DNA of 15,712 nucleotides from Syntrophomonadaceae bacterium (GTDB lineage: Bacteria > Bacillota > Dethiobacteria > DTU022 > UBA8154). The position numbers and the translations under genes were made by a program. Below are positions 4,363-13,486 of the stretch, piece after piece. The notes below the pieces were generated by a model. It saw only the letters and a list, made by a program, of their open reading frames with translations, was not told the origin of the DNA and searched no databases. The stretch lies in assembly GCA_003561325.1 (NCBI GenBank), contig PWWY01000113.1, forward strand, positions 1 through 15,712. Reading direction: 5' to 3'. The stretch's first letter is position 1. Every line of letters begins with the position of its first letter.

Positions 4363-7300
4363 ATGTTTAAGGAGGTCGAGGCGGGGAAGAGGAAAAGAAG
4401 ATCTTATGCCCGCATCAACGAAATTCTGGACCTTCCCGATCTCGTCGAAATTCAAAAGAGCTCTTACCGCTGGTTTTTAGAAGAAGGCTTACGCGAAGTA
4501 TTCCACGATGTCTCCCCGATAAAGGATTTTACTCAAAACCTTGTCCTCGAGTTTATCGACTATTCCTTGGGGGAACCAAAGTATTCAGTAGAAGAATGTA
4601 AAGAACGGGATGCAACCTATGCTGTGCCCTTGAAAGTCCAGGTTCGCCTGGTGAATCGTGAAACGGGTGAAGTGAAGGAGCAGGAAGTTTTCATGGGTGA
4701 CTTCCCCCTGATGACGGCGAACGGCACCTTCATTATCAACGGGGCAGAAAGGGTTATTGTGAGCCAGCTGGTTCGCTCTCCGGGAGTCTACTTTAACAGC
4801 CAGTTTGTGAGCGGGAAGTACCTTTATTCCGGCACTATTATTCCGAACCGGGGAGCATGGTTGGAATTTGAAACGGATATCAATGACATGATTTGGGTAA
4901 AAGTTGATCGAACTCGCAAAGTGCCGGTAACCGTTCTTTTGCGGGCCATTGGTTATGGGACCAATAACGAAATCCTTGAACTCTACGACGATGATTTTCG
5001 CATTAACAACACGTTAGATAAAGATCAAACGGCCTCTGAGGAAGAAGGTTTGCTGGAAATTTATAAACGCCTGAGGCCCGGAGAACCGTTGAACGCGGAA
5101 AATGCTCGAAATTTATTTGAATCGCTCTTTTTCGATCCCAAGCGTTACGATTTTGCCAAGGTTGGGCGTTACAAAGTAAACAAAAAACTGGCCCTTCGCG
5201 GACGTCTTATTTTTAATGCCCTGGCAGAAGATTTTACTGATCCAGATACCGGTGAGATCATTGTAGAACAGGGCACAACAGTAAATGCGGCCATTTACAA
5301 GCAGATTGAAGAGCGTCGGCTGCAGCGGATCAAGGTATTCAACCATGAAAATAAAGCTTGCCCGGCAATCAGCAATGGAAGCGTGGCTTCACAGATCAAA
5401 CATCTTACACCCGATGATATTGTTTCCGCGATCGGGTATCTGCTGAACCTTATGGATGGCGTGGGAAGCCCTGATGACATTGATCACCTGGGCAACCGTC
5501 GACTGCGCAGCGTGGGGGAGCTTTTGCAAAACCAATTTCGGATAGGACTCTCCCGCATGGAAAGGGTGGTACGTGAACGTATGACCATCCAGGATGTCGA
5601 GGCGGTGACTCCCCAGGCCCTGATCAATATTCGTCCGGTCATTGCTTCGATCAAAGAGTTTTTTGGAAGCAGTCAGCTTTCCCAGTTCATGGATCAGACT
5701 AATCCCCTGGCTGAACTGACGCATAAAAGGCGTTTAAGTGCCCTGGGCCCGGGAGGATTGAGCAGGGAGCGGGCGGGGTTTGAAGTCCGCGATGTGCATC
5801 ATTCCCACTACGGAAGAATGTGTCCCATTGAGACCCCGGAAGGCCCGAACATTGGCCTGATCGGTTCACTAAGCACCTTTGCCCGCATTAACGAGTATGG
5901 TTTTATTGAAACACCATACCGCCGGGTGGATAAAGAAAATATTGTGGTGACCCACGATGTGGTCTACCTCACGGCAGATGATGAAGACGAGTACATCATC
6001 GCCCAGGCAAATGCGCCCATCGATGAAGAAGGCCGCTTTTTAAACAACAGCGTGACATGCCGCTTTCAAAAGGATACCGTCTTGGTTCCTCCCGAGGAAG
6101 TGGATTACATGGATGTTTCACCGAAACAGCTGGTCAGTGTTGCGACGGCTTTAATACCTTTCCTGGAAAATGACTATGCCAACCGGGCATTGATGGGGTC
6201 AAACATGCAGCGCCAGGCGGTTCCTCTCTTAAAGAGCGAAGCGCCCCTTGTCGGTACCGGCATGGAAGCGAAAGCGGCCCTGGATTCAGGGGTTGTTGTG
6301 GCTGCCATAAACCCCGGTAGGGTCGTATCCGTTTCCAGCACCCGGGGGGTTGTTCAACGGGACGAGGATCCTGAATGGCCCAGCCAGGTTATTCACGGTC
6401 GGACCCAGGAAATTTTTACGGAAAAAGCGCTTTCTTACCCTTACAAGGGGTGCGATATTTACCTGCTGCATAAATTCAAGCGATCCAACCAGGGGACCTG
6501 TATGAACCAGCGACCCATTGTGAAGAAAGGCCACGCGGTCAAAAAAGCTGAAATATTGGCCGATGGGCCCTGTACGGATCAGGGTGAGATGGCCCTGGGT
6601 CGGAATATTTTGGTTGCCTTTATGCCCTGGGAAGGTTACAACTACGAGGATGCCATCCTGATTAGCGAAAAACTGGTCAAGGAAGATATTTTTACTTCCA
6701 TTCATATTGAAGAGTACGAAGCCGAGGCCCGGGATACCAAGTTGGGACCGGAGGAAATTACCCGGGATATCCCCAACGTGGGCGAAGATGCCCTCAAGGA
6801 TTTGGATGAGCGGGGCATTATCTCCATCGGCGCTGAAGTTCGCGCCGGGGACATCCTGGTGGGCAAAGTGACACCCAAAGGAGAAACGGAGCTCACAGCA
6901 GAGGAAAGACTGCTCAGGGCGATATTTGGTGAAAAAGCGCGTGAAGTCCGGGATACATCCTTGCGGGTTCCCCATGGTGAATCGGGCATGATCGTCGATG
7001 TGAAAGTGTTTTCCCGGGAAGCAGGCGATGAGCTCTCTCCTGGCGTGAACCAGCTGGTGCGGGTCTATATCGCACAAAAAAGGAAAATTTCTGAAGGGGA
7101 TAAAATGGCCGGCAGACACGGCAACAAGGGCGTGATCGCCAGAATTCTTCCCGAAGAAGACATGCCCTACCTGCCTGACGGCCAGCCCGTAGAGATTGTT
7201 CTAAATCCCCTGGGCGTGCCATCACGGATGAATGTCGGCCAGGTCCTGGAAAGTCACTTGGGCTGGGCAGCCCAGGTCCTGGGCTTGCGTATTGCTTCCC

Positions 7301-8139
7301 CTGTTTTTGATGGGGCCCACGAAAAGGATGTTTTTGATGCATTCACCGAAGCGGAACTCCCCATGAACGGCAAAACCGAGTTGCGGGATGGACGAACGGG
7401 AGAAGCATTTGATAACCATGTTACAGTTGGTTATATCTATATGCTTAAGCTGGCTCACCTGGTTGATGACAAGATCCATGCCCGCTCAACGGGCCCTTAT
7501 TCCCTCGTTACCCAGCAGCCCCTGGGCGGCAAGGCGCAGTTTGGTGGACAGCGTTTCGGGGAAATGGAAGTCTGGGCGCTGGAAGCCTATGGCGCCGCCT
7601 ATACGTTGCAGGAAATATTAACCGTCAAGTCAGACGATGTTGTGGGCCGGGTAAAAACCTACGAATCCATCGTTAAAGGGGACAACATCCCCGAACCTGG
7701 CGTGCCGGAGTCATTCAAAGTGCTGGTAAAAGAACTTCAAAGCCTGGGCTTGGATGTCAAAGTGCTGGGTGAGAATTATGACGAAGTGCCGATTCGCGAA
7801 GAAGACGACGACACGGATTTCTTGCTCGATGTAAATATTGAAGGCGTGGAGGATGCAGAAGAAAGAGGGTCGGGAGAAATAGAGCTGGACAAGGAAGAAG
7901 AACCTGAACTCATGGATAACGAAGAGCTGGAGAAGGTATCCCTGGATGTGGATCATTATAATCCCTTTGCCGGCGACGAGGAAGAAGAGACAGAAACAGA
8001 AGTAGAAGCAGAATATGGAGAAGAAGAAACCGTCGAAAAAGACCTGGACCTGGCCGATGAAGATGAAGTTGAAGAAGAAAACAAGCCATCCAGAGTTCGA
8101 AGCAGTATGGGCGTTGAAGACGATGAGGAAAACCTTTAA
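4363..8139 (+). CDS. rpoB: DNA-directed RNA polymerase subunit beta
   Basis: A 1258-residue beta subunit, with beta' the catalytic core of RNA polymerase. The rifampicin region GSSQLSQFMDQTNPLAELTH (residues 435-454) is intact; D444, H454 and S459 match E. coli D516, H526 and S531, so a susceptible form is predicted. Active-site lysines K914 and K922 lie in GDKMAGRHGNKG. The C-terminal anchor GGKAQFGGQRFGEMEVWALE (about 1055-1074) joins beta'. After LGLDVKVLG (ends about 1136) comes a tail of 122 residues, 55 of them Asp or Glu, so the protein is longer than the B. subtilis beta of about 1190. The ATG at 4363 follows GGGGGAG by 11 nt; a GTG four codons earlier overlaps that site. RpoC follows after 58 nt. 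Confidence 0.98.
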   Translation: MFKEVEAGKRKRRSYARINEILDLPDLVEIQKSSYRWFLEEGLREVFHDVSPIKDFTQNLVLEFIDYSLGEPKYSVEECKERDATYAVPLKVQVRLVNRETGEVKEQEVFMGDFPLMTANGTFIINGAERVIVSQLVRSPGVYFNSQFVSGKYLYSGTIIPNRGAWLEFETDINDMIWVKVDRTRKVPVTVLLRAIGYGTNNEILELYDDDFRINNTLDKDQTASEEEGLLEIYKRLRPGEPLNAENARNLFESLFFDPKRYDFAKVGRYKVNKKLALRGRLIFNALAEDFTDPDTGEIIVEQGTTVNAAIYKQIEERRLQRIKVFNHENKACPAISNGSVASQIKHLTPDDIVSAIGYLLNLMDGVGSPDDIDHLGNRRLRSVGELLQNQFRIGLSRMERVVRERMTIQDVEAVTPQALINIRPVIASIKEFFGSSQLSQFMDQTNPLAELTHKRRLSALGPGGLSRERAGFEVRDVHHSHYGRMCPIETPEGPNIGLIGSLSTFARINEYGFIETPYRRVDKENIVVTHDVVYLTADDEDEYIIAQANAPIDEEGRFLNNSVTCRFQKDTVLVPPEEVDYMDVSPKQLVSVATALIPFLENDYANRALMGSNMQRQAVPLLKSEAPLVGTGMEAKAALDSGVVVAAINPGRVVSVSSTRGVVQRDEDPEWPSQVIHGRTQEIFTEKALSYPYKGCDIYLLHKFKRSNQGTCMNQRPIVKKGHAVKKAEILADGPCTDQGEMALGRNILVAFMPWEGYNYEDAILISEKLVKEDIFTSIHIEEYEAEARDTKLGPEEITRDIPNVGEDALKDLDERGIISIGAEVRAGDILVGKVTPKGETELTAEERLLRAIFGEKAREVRDTSLRVPHGESGMIVDVKVFSREAGDELSPGVNQLVRVYIAQKRKISEGDKMAGRHGNKGVIARILPEEDMPYLPDGQPVEIVLNPLGVPSRMNVGQVLESHLGWAAQVLGLRIASPVFDGAHEKDVFDAFTEAELPMNGKTELRDGRTGEAFDNHVTVGYIYMLKLAHLVDDKIHARSTGPYSLVTQQPLGGKAQFGGQRFGEMEVWALEAYGAAYTLQEILTVKSDDVVGRVKTYESIVKGDNIPEPGVPESFKVLVKELQSLGLDVKVLGENYDEVPIREEDDDTDFLLDVNIEGVEDAEERGSGEIELDKEEEPELMDNEELEKVSLDVDHYNPFAGDEEEETETEVEAEYGEEETVEKDLDLADEDEVEEENKPSRVRSSMGVEDDEENL

Positions 8140-8197
8140 ACCGTCGACCTCTTAAGTTAGACAGGCATCAGCATTACATGGAAGGGGGAAATCACCT

Positions 8198-11100
8198 TTG
8201 TTGGATGTCAACAATTTTGATGCCTTACAGATAAGTCTGGCCTCACCCGAGCAAATCAGGGCCTGGTCCAGAGGAGAAGTAAAAAAGCCTGAAACCATCA
8301 ACTACCGCACCTTGAAACCGGAGCGAGAAGGCCTGTTCTGTGAGAAAATTTTTGGCCCCCAAAAGGATTGGGAATGCCACTGTGGAAAATACAAGCGTGT
8401 TCGTTACAAGGGCATTGTTTGTGATCGTTGTGGTGTGGAGGTAACAAGGGCCAAGGTGCGCCGCGAACGCATGGGTCATATCGAACTGGCTGCGCCTGTT
8501 TCTCACATCTGGTACTTCAAGGGCATTCCCAGCCGGATGGGATTGCTCCTGGACATGTCTCCCCGTGCCCTGGAAAAAATTCTATACTTTGCGGCTTACG
8601 TTGTCATTGACCCCGGTGAAACCTACCTGAGCAAAAAACAGCTGCTCTCCGAAGCGGAGTATCGGGAGTACAGGGAAAAATATGAAGCGATCTTTACCGC
8701 TGGTAAGGGTTTTAAAGCAGAGATGGGCGCAGAAGCCGTCAAAAAGCTCCTGGAAGAAATTGACCTGGAAGAGTTGACCGAAGAAATGCGCCAGGAGATT
8801 AAAATCTGCAGCGGACAGAAAAAGGTTCGGGCTATCCGTCGCCTGGAAGTCGTGGAGGCTTTTCGCAAATCCGGAAACCTGGCCAACTGGATGATCCTGG
8901 ATGTCATTCCCGTGATCCCCCCTGATCTACGTCCCATGGTCCAGCTGGACGGCGGCCGCTTTGCTACTTCCGATCTCAATGACCTCTATCGTCGGGTAAT
9001 AAACCGTAACAATCGTTTAAAAAGGCTCCTTGACCTGGGTGCTCCGGATATCATTGTCCGTAATGAAAAGCGCATGCTGCAGGAGGCTGTCGATGCCCTG
9101 GTGGATAACGGGCGCCGCGGACGGCCCGTAACCGGACCGGGAAATCGCCCCTTGAAATCCTTGAGCGATATGCTAAAGGGAAAACAGGGTCGCTTTCGAC
9201 AGAACTTGCTGGGTAAACGGGTTGATTATTCGGGCCGCTCTGTGATCGTGGTCGGGCCCGAACTGAAACTGTACCAATGTGGCCTTCCCAAGGAGATGGC
9301 CCTGGAACTTTTTAAGCCCTTCGTGATGCGTAAACTGGTGCGAGATGGGCATGCTCATAACATCAAGTCAGCCAAGCGTATGGTGGAAAAGGTTCGCCCT
9401 GAGGTTTGGGGGGTGCTGGAAGAGGTCATTAAAGACCACCCCGTACTGCTGAATCGGGCGCCAACTCTCCATCGCCTGGGGATTCAAGCTTTTGAGCCGG
9501 TCCTGGTGGAGGGTCGGGCGATTCAGATTCATCCCCTGGTTTGTACCGCCTATAACGCTGATTTCGATGGAGACCAGATGGCCGTTCATGTTCCCCTCTC
9601 AGCGGAGGCCCAGTCGGAAGCGCGGCTGCTCATGCTCTCTTCCAACAACCTGCTGAACCCCAAGGATGGGCGCCCCGTTGTTTCACCCACCCAGGACCTG
9701 GTATTAGGGGTCTATTATTTGACGGTGGAGCGAAATGGCGCGCGAGGGGAAGGAAAACTCTTTCTCAACAGCCATGAAGCTATTTTGGCCTATCAGCAGA
9801 GCAGCATCGAGCTCCATGCTAGAATTATTGTTGACGTGACAGAATCCAAGAAGCCAAATCTGCAGCTTGAAGGTCAGCAGAACGGCAGGAAATTCCTGGT
9901 AACCACTCCCGGTAAACTGATCTTCAATGACATATTTCCCGATGATTTTCCTTACATCAACCATGCTGATCTGCAGTTAATGCTGCAGGAAGGTTACCTG
10001 CGGGCACGAAGTGATATGGCTCCGGGAGAGCTGCGCAAAACGATGCACCAGTTACAACCCAACAAGGCGATCAAGAAAGGCTTTATGGGGGACCTGATCT
10101 CGCTCTGTTTCCGTAAGTATGGAAGCACGAAGACCACGGAAATCCTCGATGATGTGAAAAAGCAGGGTTTTGCTTTTGCGACCCGTGCCGGGATCACCAT
10201 TGGGATTGATGATATTGAAGTTCCTGAAGCCAAAGCGGCAACCCTGCTTGGCGCGGAAAAACATGTGGAAGAGATCGAAAAACAGTTCCGCCGGGGCTTA
10301 ATTACGGATGATGAACGGTATGACCGGATCATCGAAATCTGGCACCGGGCCAAGGAAGATATTTCTACAGCGTTGATGCAGAACTTCGATGAATTCAACC
10401 CCATCTTTATGATGTCACAATCAGGTGCCCGGGGGAATGAATCCCAGATCACCCAGTTAGCCGGAATGCGAGGTCTCATGGCTGATCCAACGGGCAGAAT
10501 TCACGACATCCCCATTAAGGCGAACTTTCGTGAAGGCTTGACGGTGCTGGAATACTTTATCTCCACACACGGCGCACGCAAGGGTCTGGCGGATACGGCC
10601 TTAAAAACAGCTGACTCCGGCTACCTGACACGCCGCCTGGTCGATGTTGCCCAGGATGTTATTGTCCGGGACCTGGACTGCGGCACCGTGCAGGGGGTGG
10701 AGGTCCATGAAATCGTTGATGGAGACGAAGTGATCGAAGATCTTTATGACCGCATCGTCGGCCGGTTTGCCCTGGATCAGGTCAAGCATCCTGAAACGGG
10801 CCAGGTACTGGTTAAGGCCGATCAGTTTATGGATGAAGAAGTTTCTTCCCTCATGATCAGTTCAGGGATCAAGTCGGTCAATATCCGGTCTGTTTTAACC
10901 TGCAAATCCAGGTTTGGTGTCTGTGTCAAGTGCTACGGCCGCAACCTGGCAACGGGGCAGTTGGTTGACGTAGGTGAAGCGGTAGGCATTATCGCAGCTC
11001 AATCGATTGGAGAGCCGGGAACGCAGCTGACGATGCGGACTTTCCACACCGGTGGAGTGGCCGGCGATGATATCACCCAGGGTCTGCCGCGGGTAGAGGA

Positions 11101-12124
11101 ATTATTCGAAGCTCGAAAGCCCAAGGGACAATCCCTGATCAGTGAAATTTCTGGTCGCGTTGAACTCCGGGAGGCCCGCAATAAACGTGAAATGAAGATA
11201 TACTCGCCCCATGGTGAGATCAAAACGTACCAGGTTCCTTACGGTGCGCGGCTCAAAGTAAAGGAAAATGAAGTGATCGAGGCCGGTGAAGAATTAACCG
11301 AAGGTTCGATTAATCCCCATGATTTGTTGAAAGTTCGAGGGATTCGTGGCGTTCAACTCTACCTGCTGCAGGAAGTGCAGCGCGTGTATAGATTGCAGGG
11401 AGTGGATATCAACGATAAACATATTGAGGTTATGATCCGCCAGATGCTGAAAAAAGTCAAACTTGATGATGCGGGGGATACGGAATTGCTGCCGGGAGCC
11501 CTCGAAGACAGCTTTACCGTGGAAGACGTTAACCGCAAGGTTCTGGAAGCAGGCGGTAGCCCGGCGGTAGCCCGTCCCGTGCTGCTGGGGATCACAAAAG
11601 CATCTTTGGCAACAGATTCGTTCTTGTCCGCAGCCTCTTTCCAGGAAACCACCCGGGTGTTGACAGATGCCTCGATTAAAGGAAAAGTGGATCCACTGCT
11701 GGGACTGAAAGAAAACGTGATCATCGGCAAGCTAATTCCTGCTGGAACGGGGATGTCACGGTATCGCAATATCCGTGTTGTGCCCCTGTACGATGAAAGC
11801 CAGGTTGAAGAAATTGATGAAATGATTTTTGAGGAGCAACAGGATGATCAGCTTGCCCAAGGGGAAAAGGAAGAAAACATGATCGAAATGGAAAAAATCC
11901 TTGGTGACACCACTTTTTCAGAGGCTGAACTACTTCAGAGCGGGGACCGGCAGGCCTCGGAGCACACTTCCCTGGAAAATGAAGAAGAAGCTGAGGAACA
12001 CCTGGACCCGGGCCCGGAGGGGCATGATGATCCAGGCGAAACGGAAGACGAAGGCTTGGACGAAGACGAGCTGAAAAAAGAGAAAGAACAGGTGCCGACG
12101 GTTGTTGATCAAGAAGACTCTTGA
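8198..12124 (+). CDS. rpoC: DNA-directed RNA polymerase subunit beta'
   Basis: A 1308-residue beta' subunit. The N-terminal zinc ribbon has C60, C62, C75 and C78. The catalytic magnesium loop NADFDGDQMAVH places D455, D457 and D459 as ligands. The second zinc site has C828, C902, C909 and C912. The bridge helix/trigger loop region GIIAAQSIGEPGTQLTMRTFHTGG has no large insertion after it, as expected outside Proteobacteria. After about residue 1203 there is a tail of 105 residues, 41 acidic, which makes the protein about 110 longer than the B. subtilis one. The start is TTG at 8198, 9 nt after GGGGG (8184-8188), and gives the MLDVNNF start known in Bacillota; a second TTG follows at once at 8201. 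No terminator is seen after the stop. Confidence 0.98.
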   Translation: MLDVNNFDALQISLASPEQIRAWSRGEVKKPETINYRTLKPEREGLFCEKIFGPQKDWECHCGKYKRVRYKGIVCDRCGVEVTRAKVRRERMGHIELAAPVSHIWYFKGIPSRMGLLLDMSPRALEKILYFAAYVVIDPGETYLSKKQLLSEAEYREYREKYEAIFTAGKGFKAEMGAEAVKKLLEEIDLEELTEEMRQEIKICSGQKKVRAIRRLEVVEAFRKSGNLANWMILDVIPVIPPDLRPMVQLDGGRFATSDLNDLYRRVINRNNRLKRLLDLGAPDIIVRNEKRMLQEAVDALVDNGRRGRPVTGPGNRPLKSLSDMLKGKQGRFRQNLLGKRVDYSGRSVIVVGPELKLYQCGLPKEMALELFKPFVMRKLVRDGHAHNIKSAKRMVEKVRPEVWGVLEEVIKDHPVLLNRAPTLHRLGIQAFEPVLVEGRAIQIHPLVCTAYNADFDGDQMAVHVPLSAEAQSEARLLMLSSNNLLNPKDGRPVVSPTQDLVLGVYYLTVERNGARGEGKLFLNSHEAILAYQQSSIELHARIIVDVTESKKPNLQLEGQQNGRKFLVTTPGKLIFNDIFPDDFPYINHADLQLMLQEGYLRARSDMAPGELRKTMHQLQPNKAIKKGFMGDLISLCFRKYGSTKTTEILDDVKKQGFAFATRAGITIGIDDIEVPEAKAATLLGAEKHVEEIEKQFRRGLITDDERYDRIIEIWHRAKEDISTALMQNFDEFNPIFMMSQSGARGNESQITQLAGMRGLMADPTGRIHDIPIKANFREGLTVLEYFISTHGARKGLADTALKTADSGYLTRRLVDVAQDVIVRDLDCGTVQGVEVHEIVDGDEVIEDLYDRIVGRFALDQVKHPETGQVLVKADQFMDEEVSSLMISSGIKSVNIRSVLTCKSRFGVCVKCYGRNLATGQLVDVGEAVGIIAAQSIGEPGTQLTMRTFHTGGVAGDDITQGLPRVEELFEARKPKGQSLISEISGRVELREARNKREMKIYSPHGEIKTYQVPYGARLKVKENEVIEAGEELTEGSINPHDLLKVRGIRGVQLYLLQEVQRVYRLQGVDINDKHIEVMIRQMLKKVKLDDAGDTELLPGALEDSFTVEDVNRKVLEAGGSPAVARPVLLGITKASLATDSFLSAASFQETTRVLTDASIKGKVDPLLGLKENVIIGKLIPAGTGMSRYRNIRVVPLYDESQVEEIDEMIFEEQQDDQLAQGEKEENMIEMEKILGDTTFSEAELLQSGDRQASEHTSLENEEEAEEHLDPGPEGHDDPGETEDEGLDEDELKKEKEQVPTVVDQEDS

Positions 12125-12152
12125 AAAAGCCCGGGCTGGAGCGATTACGGAA

Positions 12153-12181
12153 TTGACAATCGTTGACGGCGGTGATAAAAT
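12153..12181 (+). promoter_or_regulatory. Near-consensus promoter for the str-type operon
   Basis: TTGACA (12153-12158), a 17-nt spacer, and TAAAAT (12176-12181): the -35 box is perfect and the -10 is 5 of 6. This is the best promoter match in the window. It starts 28 nt after the rpoC stop and 61 nt lie between it and the L7Ae-family gene. It would let the L7Ae-rpsL-rpsG-fusA-tuf unit be transcribed apart from rpoBC as well as by readthrough. Confidence 0.82.
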
Positions 12182-12242
12182 ATCTGAGTGTCCCTTTTGG
12201 GGTGATACCTTCAATGACTTATGGCGATGAGGAGGGGGTTTT

Positions 12243-12494
12243 TTGACCCTGGAAGAACTACAGCAGGCACAAAATAAAGTCGTTGGAACTCGCCAGACGA
12301 CTAAAGCGTTGGATAGCGGCTGCGCTTTAGTTGTCTTTATTGCGAAAGATGCGGATGAGAAGATAACCGCACCCATTGTTAATGCATGCAGCCAAAAAGG
12401 GATTGAGCTTTGCCATGTAGACTCCATGTCTCAACTGGGGAAGGCCTGCAACATCAAAGTTGGGGCTGCTGTGGCAGCGGTTATCGAAAAATAA
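12243..12494 (+). CDS. rplGB: L7Ae-family ribosomal/K-turn-binding protein (YbxF/RplGB type)
   Basis: An 83-residue protein of the L7Ae/L30e/S12e/Gadd45 fold, similar in size and location to B. subtilis YbxF, which lies between rpoC and rpsL and binds kink-turn RNA. Visible signs are VVGTRQTTKALDSGCALVVFIAKDAD (about residues 13-38), the family helix and strand, followed by ITAPIVNACSQKGIELCHVDSMSQLGKAC and the end VGAAVAAVIEK. The start is TTG at 12243, with GAGGAGGGGG (12229-12238) before it; the next in-frame start would remove the conserved N-terminus. The exact cellular role in this family is not firmly settled, and the gene symbol is given by analogy. It is probably the first gene of the str-type operon. 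Confidence 0.9.
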   Translation: MTLEELQQAQNKVVGTRQTTKALDSGCALVVFIAKDADEKITAPIVNACSQKGIELCHVDSMSQLGKACNIKVGAAVAAVIEK

Positions 12495-12542
12495 ACTAGC
12501 CTGGATGAAAGCTGAAAATGCGATGAGAAAGGGGGTGTTTTG

Positions 12543-12917
12543 GTGCCTACAATCAGTCAACTCGTGCGTAGAGGAAGAAAAACCATCAAAAAGAAATCAA
12601 CGGCGCCAGCCCTGGATAGTTCGCCACAAAAACGCGGTGTTTGCACCCGGGTTTCCACGACAACGCCCAAGAAGCCCAACTCTGCCCTGCGAAAGATCGC
12701 CCGGGTCAGGTTGACAAATGGGGTTGAGGTTACGGCCTATATTCCTGGGATCGGGCATAACCTCCAGGAACACTCCGTTGTCCTGGTCAGAGGTGGAAGG
12801 GTGAAAGACCTTCCCGGGGTTCGCTACCACCTGGTTCGAGGAACCCTGGATGCAGCAGGTGTAGAAAACAGGAAACAGGGGCGATCCAAGTATGGAGCCA
12901 AAAGGCCTAAAGCGTAA
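12543..12917 (+). CDS. rpsL: 30S ribosomal protein S12
   Basis: A 124-residue S12, which lines the decoding centre and controls tRNA selection accuracy. The block TPKKPNSALRK carries P42, K43 and K44, and GGRVKDLPG carries K88, D89 and P91. These are the residues whose change gives streptomycin resistance or dependence elsewhere, and all are wild type. D89 is the site methylthiolated in some bacteria. The end is RSKYGAKRPKA. The start is GTG at 12543, giving the normal PTISQLV N-terminus, with GGGGG (12531-12535) 7 nt before; the TTG one codon earlier would add an unneeded residue. The length is that of the short (E. coli-like) form; the B. subtilis S12 is longer. Confidence 0.97.
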   Translation: MPTISQLVRRGRKTIKKKSTAPALDSSPQKRGVCTRVSTTTPKKPNSALRKIARVRLTNGVEVTAYIPGIGHNLQEHSVVLVRGGRVKDLPGVRYHLVRGTLDAAGVENRKQGRSKYGAKRPKA

Positions 12918-12962
12918 CACCGTAGTTGCTTGCTCTCGAATGTTCGGAAAGGAGGGATGAAT

Positions 12963-13433
12963 TTGCCAAGAAAGGGTCCCGTACCAAAAAGACAAATTAT
13001 GCCCGACCCCCTCTACGAAAGCGACCTGGTTTCCAGGTTCATCAACAAGCTTATGTACGATGGGGCCAGGGGCACCGCACAGACCATATTTTATGATGCG
13101 CTGGAAATTATTAAAGAGAAAAGCGGTAGTGACCCACTGGAAGTTTTTGAAACGGCCGTGCGGAATGTATCTCCCGTGTTGGAGGTAAAACCACGCCGGG
13201 TGGGCGGGGCGACGTATCAGGTTCCCATTGAGGTGAGCCAGCGTCGCAAGCTCATTCTCGCAATCAGGTGGCTGGTGAAAGCAGCCAGGGCCCGGGGTGA
13301 AAAGACCATGGCCCAAAGATTGGCCGGTGAACTTATGGATGCGGCCAATAATACAGGTACGACGGTCAAGAAAAAAGAAGATACGCACAAAATGGCCGAA
13401 GCCAATAAGGCTTTTGCGCATTATCGCTGGTAA
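12963..13433 (+). CDS. rpsG: 30S ribosomal protein S7
   Basis: A 156-residue S7, the primary assembly protein of the 30S head, which also contacts the E-site tRNA. It shows the typical start PRKGPVPKRQIMPDPLY, then RFINKLMYDGARGTA, VGGATYQVPIEVSQRRKLILAIRWLV, and the end MAEANKAFAHYRW. The start was put at TTG 12963, because GGAGG (12951-12955) is 7 nt before it and the product then begins as in other S7 proteins. An in-frame ATG at 12957 directly touches the ribosome binding site and has no room for a spacer. It lies 45 nt after rpsL and 53 nt before fusA, the standard str order. Confidence 0.96.
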   Translation: MPRKGPVPKRQIMPDPLYESDLVSRFINKLMYDGARGTAQTIFYDALEIIKEKSGSDPLEVFETAVRNVSPVLEVKPRRVGGATYQVPIEVSQRRKLILAIRWLVKAARARGEKTMAQRLAGELMDAANNTGTTVKKKEDTHKMAEANKAFAHYRW

Positions 13434-13486
13434 GGGTTTTCATTCTCCGGCATTCTGGTGTTTTGGAAAGAGGAGGATTTTTTCGT

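Noticed and set aside
4368..4375. AAGGAGG just inside rpoB as a ribosome binding site for a later start
   Set aside because: No ATG, GTG or TTG stands 5-10 nt after it in frame, and a later start would delete the conserved N-terminus.
5641..5800. Rifampicin-resistance changes in rpoB or streptomycin-resistance changes in rpsL
   Set aside because: All key residues (RpoB D444, H454, S459; S12 K43, K88) are in the susceptible form.
6286..7119. 277-codon open frame on the minus strand inside rpoB
   Set aside because: The overlapping beta subunit is certain, and the reverse frame shows no domain; it reflects codon composition.
12127..12140. AGCCCGGGCT palindrome after rpoC as a terminator
   Set aside because: It has no room for a loop and no T-run follows.
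12183..12231. CTGA (12184-12187) and GCGATGA (12225-12231) as a box C/D-like kink-turn for L7Ae autoregulation
   Set aside because: The flanking bases cannot form the stems that a kink-turn needs, and the box C match has an error at a key position.
12597..13421. 274-codon open frame on the minus strand across rpsL and rpsG
   Set aside because: It is antisense to two conserved ribosomal proteins and crosses their spacer; the protein shows no recognisable motif.
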